Shown in pieces: positions 31,123-43,900 of a stretch of DNA of 64,000 nt (position 1 is its first letter; each line of letters starts with the position of its first letter). The notes beneath the pieces are model-generated. The model had not been told where the DNA came from. It was given only the letters and a program-made list of their open reading frames with translations, and ran no database searches. The position numbers were made by a program, and so were the translations under genes. The DNA lies in contig CM057154.1 of the NCBI GenBank assembly GCA_029962745.1, positions 21,270,276-21,334,275 of the forward strand, read 5' to 3'. This stretch comes from Echinometra lucunter. Taxonomy: Eukaryota; Echinodermata; Echinoidea; Camarodonta; Echinometridae.

Positions 31123-34100
31123 GTAAGCCTCTTTCTCAAAACTGTTCATAATTTTGAAGCAAGAATTTTCTAGGGGTTGATAATTCCTTTGCAATTCGGC
31201 AAATGATATAGGTCTCTTAATAAACTAGGGTTTATTACTCCAAAAGTTCATACTTAAGAGAATGAGACATCTTTTTTTCATCTTCAAAATAATGAATCTG
31301 TAAATTATGAACTCTCTTACAAATTAGAAATGACGAACCTTCAGAATCACGAACTTTCAAGGTAACGAACCTTCCGTATTTTACAATCTTTCTGGATAAC
31401 GAACTTTCGGCATTATGCTACCTGTTAAGCATTTTTACGAGCTCCAACATTTTTCCAAAGGGATTTCTGAAATTCAGCCGCTGTTCTGCGGCTTTTCTAT
31501 ACGATATGAGAAAAGTTATCGAATATGAAATTACCATATTAATCTAGTACAACAAAGTTGTGATCCCTGACTTATTACAAATCCTATTGCAGAAACGAAT
31601 GTCCGCCTTGTTGACCTTTACGATAATGACCAGTTGTCAGAAGGATTCGTACTTGTCTCCATAAATGGTACTTGGGGAACGGTTTGTGCATTCACCTTTG
31701 ATCGGATTGATGCTGAGGTCACATGTCTTGGTCTCGGGTTTAGCGGAGCAGTGCTTTTCGATTACTACAGCTACAAACCAAAACCAGACAATATTATCAA
31801 TGATGTACGATGCTTTGGGAACGAGACCACACTTTTAGATTGCCAGACCAGTGAAACTGATGAAGAGGGAGATTGTTGGCTTCCTTCGAAAGCGGCCGTC
31901 TCGTGCACGAATTATACAAGTAAGATAGATAGACCATTTTTTTTAACGTTTTGTTATTGTAATTTTGTAGCAAACATCCTCCATGAAAGGAATAAGAAAA
32001 TGATTGCGATAGGTTGTCATAGTCATACACAAGACATATCTAGCACTTCATTCCGTCAGGTAAACGAGAGGGTGAATTTTTACCATTTTCACAATGTTCA
32101 TTTATGCATGGGCATATACAAGCCATATAGTTAGAGGGTAGCCGTCTCGTGTTTCTTGAATATAAATTTTCAGAGGTAGAAGCGGTCTAGGAGAGCTTAG
32201 GGAATGGTAACCATTATTGTTGGTGAAAATGAATACCAAGAACAGCGTCACGAATTTCTTTCGTCTGCAGGGTATATTTGACAAGAAAATAAAACTATTA
32301 CTGAGAAACTATTATGTCACTGGAAAGGGACTCGAGGCTGCAGAACTATTTTTGTTGAAAAATGTGGTTTTAGACCCGTAGCTAACCTCCTTTGCTTCTT
32401 TTGCATTTGCATTCATGTAATCTGGCAATTTTCCCCTTTTCATATGATAACTGTGTTTTATTTCGAAGTTCGTTTGACGGGAGCACGTTTCCCAGGCGAA
32501 GGCAGGGTGGAGGTTTTCCACCTAGGATCTTGGAGACCAATCTGCAGTGATCACTGGGATATCAGCGGTGGACACGTTGCTTGCAGAGAGCTTGGGCTTG
32601 GCACAGCTTTGTACGTCGACCATAGCTCCAGCTCTTCAAAGGAAATGGGAAATAATATTTTACAGGGCATTAGATGCAATGGAAGCGAATCTAGTATACT
32701 GAACTGTCTTGAAGCCAGTTTCAGCACTCGTAGTTGTAATTCGTCTCATATTGCCTTAGTCCGATGCTCGACAGGGGGTGAGTCTACATTCTTTGCACAA
32801 CACAAAAAACAAGAGAGAATTTTTAGTTTTCACTCTACTCGCAAACTGACGTTTAAATTACTAACATGCAGTTATTTGTGGAATAGTACTGAGTCAATGA
32901 TCTGGAATCTGTAATTATCGTTTTGGTTATAACAACGATGCATGATATTGATCGAATGTGCTCTTTTCAGATTTGCTAATATGATTATCCGTTTCCAAAA
33001 TTATGTTTTATTCTATTTCAAGAAGCAAAATATGATGTTATAGCAATTTTCTCATTTCATATTTTGATGATTATCATCTCAGTTCGTCTTGTCGGAGGCA
33101 GGAATAGCAGTGAAGGGAGAGTGGAGTTTTTCTCGAAGTCAACCTGGGGAACTGCCTGTGGAGAATCTTGGACGTTGAACGATGCGCATGTGGTATGCAA
33201 AAGTTTAGGATTTGCAGGCGCACTTAAAGCATTTACTGACGCAGATTTCGGATTTGGCTCAGGTAACATATATTTAGCGGATGCCCATTGCACTGGAAGA
33301 GAAAACAACATTTTAGACTGCCCGAATACACAGCTTGGAGCAACAGATCAATGCTTTTTCGACGGTGCTGGGGTCTTATGCTCTTCTGAAGGTAATAAGC
33401 TAGTTTTTCTTTGAAGAAAATAATGTTTCCTTATTGGGAAAGCCGGTGTCACGGTCTATTATGCCAGGGTCCCTGACCGACCGCTCTAGATTGTATGCCA
33501 AAACAGTTCCTGACACAGCCTGCCAGGTAGTTGTCCCCTAGCCCTAGTAAAGGTGGCTCCTACGGTAGCTCTAATATCGCCGAGGAAAGTCCATCTCCAA
33601 CGTACGTTAAGTTAGTCTTTATTTATAAAGCCTTTGATTTATTGTTGCCATTAATCCACTGGAAAGTCGGTTCAAAAACAAAAATATTACATACTAAATT
33701 TTACCGGCCCGTTATACGACTCAATCAGCCGATGACTATCAAAATTTGAATTTCGGGGAAAAACAATTCGGTGCCTAACCTGCCACTTCATGACAAGGGC
33801 TTGTTTTCGATTCATGTTTTGACTAGTCTAGTTATGTCAGATCCCTATCCCTAATCTATCTAGTATAGGCTTAATTCTTTCAGAATTGCATTGGGTTATT
33901 TTTTTTATAATGCTATGTAAACTCAAAAGTATTTGCTCGGCTTGAACAAATATATTGCATGATTATCTATGAAGTTCTCCTCCTTATTAGCAATGTATGT
34001 CAATCTCCTTTAACAGGGGACCTTTCTCAAGACAAATCTTTTTCTGTCTTTTTAAATCTGAAAGACGAAGTCATATATCTTACAGACGGAAGGAGCTTTC

Positions 34101-37100
34101 TGGATGGCATGGTGATGTATTACTACAACGGGCAACAGCGATCTGTCTGTAGAAACTCTTGGGATATGAACGATGCGGACGTTGTCTGCAGAAGTCTAGG
34201 ACTGGGAGGTGCGCAGATGATTCCTGCCGCAGCTGATATATCAAATGGCAGCCGTGCTGATGTCATCCTTGATCATGTCTTTTGCACTGGAAATGAATCA
34301 ACCTTCTTTGATTGTCCTGGAGTAGGGATCGCACCTGAAAATAACTGCAATGATTCTCAAGATGCTAGAGTGATATGCTCAGGAGGTAGGTCTGTCCTAT
34401 GGCAAGCCATAAGATCACATGTCTCTAGTCTGTGTTAATCCTCCATGGCTCTACGCTCTGTGATGTAATTGTAGCTAGCTTTTCTATTGGGATGGAGGTG
34501 GCGATATGCACTACTAAAAGGAAATGTATTGCGTATTCACTAAAAAGCTATCGAGAAGACAGAGCACTCTACTTTTCTCATCTCCTAGAGATGAATGCCA
34601 GTTTGGAAGAATTAATGCTTTCACAGAAAAAAATGAATACGAGTAAGGAAATATTTTTTTAAAAAAGAAAAGGAATAAAGCAAAGAAGGGGGACAACTGG
34701 AACTTTAGAAGGATTTTTTTCTAACAAACAGGGAGTCCGGGATCTTGTACAGTACTCGTTCGAATGCTGAAATGTTGTTTCTTTCATATATTTCGTATTC
34801 ACTTGTTGGCAAAGTAGGGCCCATTCCCCTCCTGTGAATAGCAAAAATTGACTATTATGAGGAGAATGGTTAAAAAGAAATACTTCATATAAGTTTCTTG
34901 CGTTTTGGCAATGCATTGAGGGTGAATCTAGACACATGATTTATGAGTCTACATCGTCAAAACATAGTCACTGCATATTGACAGGAATGACTGTTGCAGT
35001 AATTCTTAATCACGACAGTCAAATATCATTTGTTGCAGGGAACGTTTGTATAACGAATTTGTGTGACTTCGGAGTGAGTGAGCAAGGTATGGGAAGACTC
35101 TTTTTCACTTATTTTCAAAGTTCTCTAGACTAAACTTTAACTTAAGTATAAGCTTGAGTCCAAGGTTTTGAGTGCTTTAAGGAGTTGATCTACAAAAATC
35201 GGTATTGAATAACATTGTGTTCATGACATTGAAATGAATTAGTTTCTTATAGTTTGATGTCGATCCATATGAATATCATATGAATATCATATATATAAGA
35301 CTCGGACTCGGACTCGGTCCCAGAAATCGTGACTCGTGACTCGGCGCCGAGTCACGCACGAGTCCAAGCAGTAGCGGCCGTGCCGTGTTGCGCCTTTTCT
35401 AAAGTATTGACATTCAATACATTTTAGTTTGTATTGTGTTGCTTGATGAATTGCTTGATGAATTAAAATACGTCTAGGTTTATTGTAATGTACTCCACTA
35501 CTCTTTATTCAGTGTATTTTACATTCAGCGGCCTATTAGTGTTGCACTAGCTGTGAGCTGAGCATGCACAACTTATGCTCGTTAGCAGCAGCAGCTAGCT
35601 CGCACCATGCAGCATCACTGATCGGTACGCGGTATGCATGAGCTGCGCTGCTTTTTATATCAGTTGCAAAACTTACAAATGAATTGCGCGTGCATTACTA
35701 TGACCTTGGTTGGTCGACCACTCGTCCTCTGGGTTGGGGGGTTGGACGTTCCTGAAGTCGGACAGCTCGCCCCTAATGAGCTGAGGGCATTTAGTTCCTC
35801 TAAACTCTCTGACCGAGGGTAAATTGTCTCATGAAGGGGGGGGGGGGGTGAGGGGTTGTTTCAAACGTTTTGTTATATCTGAACTCTCTGTTATGAGGTT
35901 CCACTGTAGATATAATTTGTTTTCATGTTTAGGAAGATGTCCACTGTAATTTGAACTTAACTTGTGACTCGGACTCGTGGACTCGGACTCGGACTCGGAC
36001 TCGGACTCTGAGGTGATGACTCGGACTCGGACTCAGAGGTGATGGCTCGGACTCGGATTCGGGTTTTACAACTCGGACTCGGACACAGCACTGATATATA
36101 CCGATGCTTTATATCATTAATGTAGAAATCTGATTTAAGAAATGATGTTTCTTTTCCCTCTCTAATTCCACCAGCAGTGAGCGAATGTCAATCTCTCATT
36201 CAAAGAACTGATGATTCCCAATTAGGTAAGAATATAGAGCTTCCTTACCACATATTACCGCCCCTTATTAACAACTTATGATGAATATAGATGAAGACCT
36301 TATCATTTGTTGATTAATCCCAGAAAAATAGGAATAATGTCTTGAATAAAGGAAAGGACAGACTAATAAAGAAATTATGTAATTTGGACAATGTTGAATA
36401 AACTCTCCTTTACCAGATTACAGAAGCCTTCTAATCGAGAAACCAAATCATTATCACATGTACGTGAAGAGATGGAATATGCTAATTATATATGATAGAA
36501 ATTCGAGAAAACCATAATAAAGTGCTTTCTTATAAAAATTTTCCTCAAAGGTACATGTTCTCAGTCGGAGGTTGAAAAATTGGGATCGACATCACTTGCC
36601 TTGAAATGCCTGTAAGTATAAATAAATCTCTTTGCATACCTCTTGCGATATTTCACAATGCGCACATTTTTAAAGATTTGTATCTCAGTATTCCTCATAA
36701 GAGATCATTTTAATGTGTTCCCGATATGGATTTTTGAATTTGAAGTTGAAAATTTGTATTTCTTTAAAAGCTGTAAGTTTGGTGATTTTTTTTCTTTATC
36801 AAAAAAAAAATCATAACAGCACAATACAATAAAATTCGAATAGTGAATTTGAATTATTTGGGAAGTTGTTTTTGGAGATATCTTGGTGAAGATAAGAATA
36901 GTTCGAAAGCTAGACAACTGTTTGTAAAGACATAAAGACTTAAGACGGCGTCATATTTAACCATTATGTACTCTCTCTCTTATATATATATATATATATA
37001 TACATGTATATGCAGCAATGAAAATAAACACATGAAAGTCGACTTGAGGTCTGGCCACCTCAAGTCGGCAGACCTAAAGTCCACGAATGAACTTAGAAAT

Positions 37101-37881
37101 TTTACGAGCAAATAAAGTATAGGCCGTAAAATTTTCCGTTGCCGACTTGAGATCTGCCGACTTGAGGTGGCCACACCTGAAGTCGACTTTCGTGTATTTC
37201 CATTGCTGCATATTTACATGCATATATTTATGTATATTTATTTACATGTATGTGTTTATTTATAGATAATCTTATTATTTGACTAGCTTATGCATGATCC
37301 TTTTATGTTAGACTGCACTTGAAAGCAGCTTTGAACTGTTAGTTGTTTTACCATGTTAACATTTTCTTGACACCATATATTATATTACATTATCTTCCTA
37401 AGACCGCACACAGAGATGAAATTGCTTGGTTATCTGTTTGGACAGTTATTACAGTGCCAAAAGGAAATCGAACACGTGTAAGTTTCATTTCAGTCCAGAT
37501 TGATAAAGCCATCCTTCGAATTTCTTAGAATTTAGTAAGAAATTTGCGCTTCCCACTAGTGTTATTGATGATAGATGAATATGTTTCATTTCATATGTGG
37601 TAGAATCATAAGATAATTTCTCCAGTTTCCCCAAACAAACATATAAAACATGACGTATTACTGAAATCTGAGGAAGGATATCGACATCTGAATGAACCTC
37701 TCTATGAATTATTACAGTATCGGTATTTATCTCATCTAGACCCCCCCCCCCCCTCACACACACAAGTACACCCCTCCATACTGAAAGGAAATGAATGAGA
37801 GAATAATAACTGCGTAGCTCACTCATTGTTCCCCAAACCTGTCATGATGTCATCCATTATTTATTCTTGAATTAAAGGTTG

Positions 37882-37918
<37 letters not shown>

Positions 37919-40900
37919 AATATATGTGAGATCAGTAACTGCGTCCTACCATTTTGGAAATTTTGCAAAGGTTGAAAAAATGTCACCGCCGGGAATCGAA
38001 CCCGGGCCTTTGGCTATGAACGCCAATGCCTTAACCACTAGACCACGGAGACGGGTCAGTGGTTTCGGCGGCTTCAAATTCGCTTAACCGACAGAATGAC
38101 AAAGCTTCAACCCTCACTAATTAATTCCTTTGTTGGTGGCAGATGAGTTTCGAACAATGACCTGCCGCACACCTCAGCTGGATCCCAGCGAATGCTTTGG
38201 GATACATGTATATGTTGGAATAATTAACATTTGTGATCAGGTAGCATATACAACAGCTTTAACAACTCTCGTGGAAATAAATACATGTGAGATTAATTGA
38301 GAGAATAATTGCGTAGCATGAATCAAAGTTCCCCAGAGCTGTCCTACCATTTTGGAAATTTTGCAAAGGTTGAAAAGATGTCTCCGGCGGGAATCGAACC
38401 CGGGCCTTTACTCTTTCTTTGATACATTCATATATATTTTGTTTACTATATATTCATAAATATATTTCACCTTTTCGTACTGATGCAGCTTTCTATCAGG
38501 ACGTAACATCTCTTCTTTAGAACAGTACGTTTTCTCTGGAATGGAGAACTTGGAGGTCTTGTAAGTTTGGTTTATGGGAGAAATCGGAATATTAGCTTAT
38601 GGATATTACCATGTGATATATAAAAATCAGTCTTGTCAGTTGTGACTACGAATGATCATAACTGCACGAAAACTTATCCCTTTACCGAGTATGAATCAAA
38701 TCTTTTGAGGTAGGTACTTCGTTAAAAGTCAATCATTACGTGCGATGAAATCGGCTAAATGAAGGAAGTTTTATTCTAGGCCATAAAGTGGTTTGGAAAA
38801 TATGCTAGTGAAATAATTCATTTCTGAGAAAACATAGCTTCTCGATGGAGATCCCAACTCATTTTGTTTCAAAGGAAATGATTATGTCTTTAAAAGTATT
38901 GTATATTGTTTCTTTCAACAAAAGTGTCTTACATATCTTATGCATTTCTTGAAAAAAAAAATCGCTTACACTGCAGGATCCTTGACTTCAACATGATTGA
39001 AGATATTCCAGACGGGACTTTCGAGGGATTAAAGAATCTTGAATACCTGTAAGTGTGCGTACATTGGTATCATAAGCAATCAAGCAACTGGGCTCCACCA
39101 CTTCCATTATCAAGTAAATTATTGAGAATAACTGACCTTCTAATCAGTTTATCGTGTGAATGTAAATAAACATTAACGACAACGAGAAATCAGCTGACAT
39201 TCAAATTCTCGAAAATTAGACATTCCAAAAGAAACTTCTGAAGAAAGCCTTTCGTTTCATGTTAAATCCCCGGTGGTTAATGCTTAATATACATTGCCCT
39301 GTCGACATTTACCATTATTCTGCCATTTACGCTGTTTTCGAATTTTTGAGATGACTTTGTTAAAGTTAAAAATCAAATGTAATTATTCTATATCAAATAC
39401 TAAATTCTCACACTAGGAAGTGTAACTTCAGTCATGTTTTCATAACACGAAACTATCGTTTCTTTCTGATACCTTGTTTTATACGCAGAGATCTGTCAAA
39501 CAATCGTATCCAGTCACTCTCTACGAAAACCTTTGATGGAATTTCAAAATTAAAAACTCTGTAAGTACATTTATGAATATGAATTTATATTGCCATGTCA
39601 GAGGTAAACCAACTTGTATTAACCCAAGGTGCATGAAAACCGCCCAACTGATCGAGAAATTTGGAAATAATGAGATGTAATAGCCAAGATAATTGCAACA
39701 GTTTCATCTTCCCTTCTCGTGCAATATTCAGGTGCTACTGCGAGCATCTAAGTTTGAAATATAATTTATTTATTCTTTTCATCCATGTTAAAAGTGTAAT
39801 ATTTTGTAGACAATTAAATAAAAGACTTTTGTAGCGTCGGATATTTATTTTCGAGTGAAAAGATGTGTTATCTTCTACATGTATATTTTAGATACAAATA
39901 TTTTTTTCATCCAGTTTGCTTTGCTGATATGTTGGGTATTGGTATGTTGTATTGGGCAGGGCATCCAGACTATGCTCCATCTATTGAGTTGTGACCCTTG
40001 TAACGAGAGGGACCTGGCAGTGGCTAATGACGTGGCTCTTACATGTGCTAGACATTGGGAAACGGTTGTGTAATGACTCGAAATGATGATGGTTTGTTGC
40101 GAAAGCGTTTGGAGTTCGAGTAAGATTTCCATGTGCCTTCATTGATTCCCTTTATTTCACTCTTTCAGGAACCTTGAGCGCAACAAGATCTTGGACATCC
40201 CAAGAGTAATATTTCATGGATTACCGTCACTGAAAAATCTGTGAGTTTACTTTTAGAAGAAAATAAATATCGGATTAATGAAAATTAAGGCTATTTATAA
40301 CTTGTGTGTTCAAGTCTTTCTCGAGTAACCAATCGTGTTACAATCAGCAAATCATCAGAATGGGTCAGACATTAAATTATGTAGAAAAAAAATAGAGTAA
40401 TACACTTCGAACTGTGCAGTTTCTGTGTCACCGATTTGGCAAGTATCCTACATTTATCTGCGTTAGAGATACTCGCTCATCCCTCGTTTCTTCCTTCATT
40501 ATTTACACTAGTTTTCTCAACCACAACAACATTACAAGCATTCCAGATGATCTACTCTTCGGTAGTTTGGATGTCCTGTAAGTATCCTCATGTTTGACCA
40601 ATCTCTTATTTTTCCACATTTTCTTAATTTTCGAAAAATTTATCATACCCACCTCTTTGCGATCGCCATGTATGGTAATCATGGTAATATGAAGAGTCTT
40701 GTCACGCAAAAGTATTGCTTGCATGGAAGTCTTTCCGTTATGGATTCGTTATTCCAATAACTCTTTGACAGACGTTATTTACTATATGAATTACTTTTAT
40801 AAATCTAAAAATGGTATAAGATTGGTAGGCCTTCTGTATAGAACTTTGATGAGACTAAATATCAATGATTACATTTCAATACTGATTTCATAAATCGTTT

Positions 40901-43900
40901 GTTTCTGATATATGCTGAAGTACATGAAGAAAACCGACAGATTTCTTGCACTTGTAAGTATCTATTTTTTCATGAATATGTCTTTCAGATGGCTTGACAA
41001 CAATAACATCAACGAATTACAATATGGAGCTTTGAGAGGATTGTTTGCAATCAGGAAACTGTAAGTTTACAATATCAGGCTGTGCTTTGAATTCACGATG
41101 ATCAGCAGGTAAAGATAATCTTCTTTTCTAGTGGATATGCAATGCAAAATGTCCTCATCAAGCAACCAAATTCATCAACGTGATTTCATAAGAAACACCC
41201 TTTCTCAAGTTCCTTGATGTTTACTGTTACTCTGTAGCTATATTTCTACTGAAAGTCGTCGAATTGTTATTTAATGTGGCTGTTAATGGAAGAAAAAGAA
41301 ACTTTAGAAGCTTGAGAAAATAGTTAATGTCAAGTAACACAATAGATGTAAGAGCGTTTGCGATAAACTGACTTACTGACTCAATTGCATAGAATGGTGT
41401 GTCCCTTCCCTCTCCTACTGGTGATCCTTTTCCACTGTGCCCCGGGCTAGGTCTTCGACATCCTGCAGGCGGAGTCCCACGTCACTTTTTATACTTTTTT
41501 CTCTCCATTGTTTGCGATGAAACTGAAATAAATCACACTGCATTGTCGCAACCATTTGTATTAGAGTTTTCTGCTACCATGGCTACGTTTCGAAGGAATT
41601 CTCCAAGAATAACATCGTTTACGGCTTTGTAAATGACACAAAATAATTTTTTTTTACCTTTCCCTAGATACCTGGAGCATAACCATATACGAAAGATAGA
41701 TAATAGGTCATTTGATGGACTTCAAACTCGACATTTGTAAGTTCAGTGGGCTGAGATTCCTTTCTCTTAAAGATCAACGTTCTACTTACTCAACTTTCAA
41801 TGCTTTATTTAAGTGGAAACATCAATTCGCCATCAAATTGTTAAGCTCACAAAACAACTGATCTGAAAATGATAAATTGACAGACCCTGCTGCCAAATAT
41901 ATGATTGATCTACCCACCTCGTCCTACCCGTCTATGAGTTTTACCTGCACTTAATGCCATGACAGCCAGAAAATGTGCCTTAAATATTGGTCAATGAATC
42001 TCCCTGAAACTCATTTTGAATTACGAGTAATTGTTAAAATGAAATATAATGCGATGAAAATCAAAACTTGATGAATAGCCTGATGTCAATCCTAGAGACC
42101 TACCTCTCAATGTATATATACATGTATATATATATATATATATTTTTTAATGTTATCTTTGAATCGTTACATCATTTCCTCAACAGATATCTTCACCATA
42201 ACAACCTCGTTACAATACACGGAATACTTCATGGACTACCTGAGCTTACTAGACTGTAAGAAGTAGTGTCTTTATTATATTGAAGGTTTATTATTTCCAA
42301 CTTCCCTTTGTTCATTGATTAATTGAACACAATATACCCTATCCAGTGTTTTTCTTCAAGTTTTAGTGCATTATTTACTTTACTCACGTCTTAGTGCCTT
42401 ATGCATATGTAATCGCAATGGCAATCTTCCGGGAGATGCAGTTTTTACTACATTAAGGTGGGTTTGAGGAAATGAATTCATAGACAAAAATAAAAAAAAA
42501 TAAAAAACCGTTTTACTGATTATAAATCCATCTTCATGAGCCCATGGATTGAAATGATAATATTGACGTTAGGATATGAAATGATATGCAAGACAAAGAA
42601 AAATTATGTATTGTAGTTTATTACTCAGAATTGATGATCAGTGGAATGGCAGCTTCTTTCAATTTTTAATTTTTAATCTTCGTTTATACTAGGTCTTAAG
42701 TTCCTTTTTTTAGTTGACATCTTTGTTTGCACACTTCATTTCTACTGAACATTTGTTTCGTTAATATGTTGGCAGGAATCTTTCCAATAATGATATCAAG
42801 TACATAGCTCACGATGACTTCAAGTATCAGATAAGCCTGACAATTCTGTAAGTTGGCCAGAAACTGAATTTCACTGACCCTATCACTTTATAAAACATTG
42901 ATATAGTTTTCAGTTTTTAATTTACGATTGATTTAATGCAAGCCAGTTGACCTGTTATCTTTATGTATTCAACTCTATTTGAAATACGACGGTGATTGAT
43001 AACAACGAAAACGTCTTATTTCACAGTCTAAAAATGATGGGTTTGAAGAGGTTCTTTTCAGTACTTAACAAGTTGCAGGAAAACTTGGATTCAGAGTTTC
43101 TCTGACTACGCCGCCCTTTATTTTCATTATTTATTCTGTCATTGATTGCAACGGGAATCAGTATTCTTGAGAACTTTCAAATGACATTCTTTTGTTTCAG
43201 TGATAGATTTATTTATCTAGAACACTAAAATAATAATGATAACAATGGAGGCTTCTTGCACAGCGCTCAGGTCCGTCACGTCATAACGCTAATGGCGCTC
43301 CAACATTATTACCCCGGTCATAGCTTAGCGGCCAAATATTTAGCGCTCCAGCATATCGGGTCCCGATATACATCTGGGTTGAGACTGGCAAAAATCGATT
43401 AATGGCTTGCCAAAAGACGTTAGCGCCGGGCTGGGTTCTAACGCTCAACCTTCTGATAGAGAGTCAAGCGAATGGACCACTGTACCACGACGCCACCATC
43501 TCCATCTCCATATACATCTCTGTGAAAACATTACTTAAAATCATAAAGAACACACACACTACTTATCATGCGTCGTTACCCTTTCCTTATCTTGTACACA
43601 GTGATTTGAGCAACAACCCAATAGCTCGCATTGATTCTGATGTATTCACTCATGCCATTAGTCTGGAATATATGTAAGTAAAAAACAAGGATCCTAAACT
43701 TTCCTGGGCTAAACTATTTAAAACAGCTGTAGTACTAGATTACGTAACGTCATAAGATGGTATTTTTGCATGAACAAAGAGAACATATATCATGTATATT
43801 ATCGAAATAGGCCTATTATTACACTTGTATGACAAATACCCAAACTGGAAAAGCTTTTTCAGCAAAAGACGTAATGTAACCCAGTGAAAGCACCTCAAAT

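Noticed and set aside
34017..34064. A 48-bp longer SRCR4 exon in gene 2
   Set aside because: It is in frame, but the added residues have no counterpart in genes 1 and 3. Kept only as a possible alternative acceptor.
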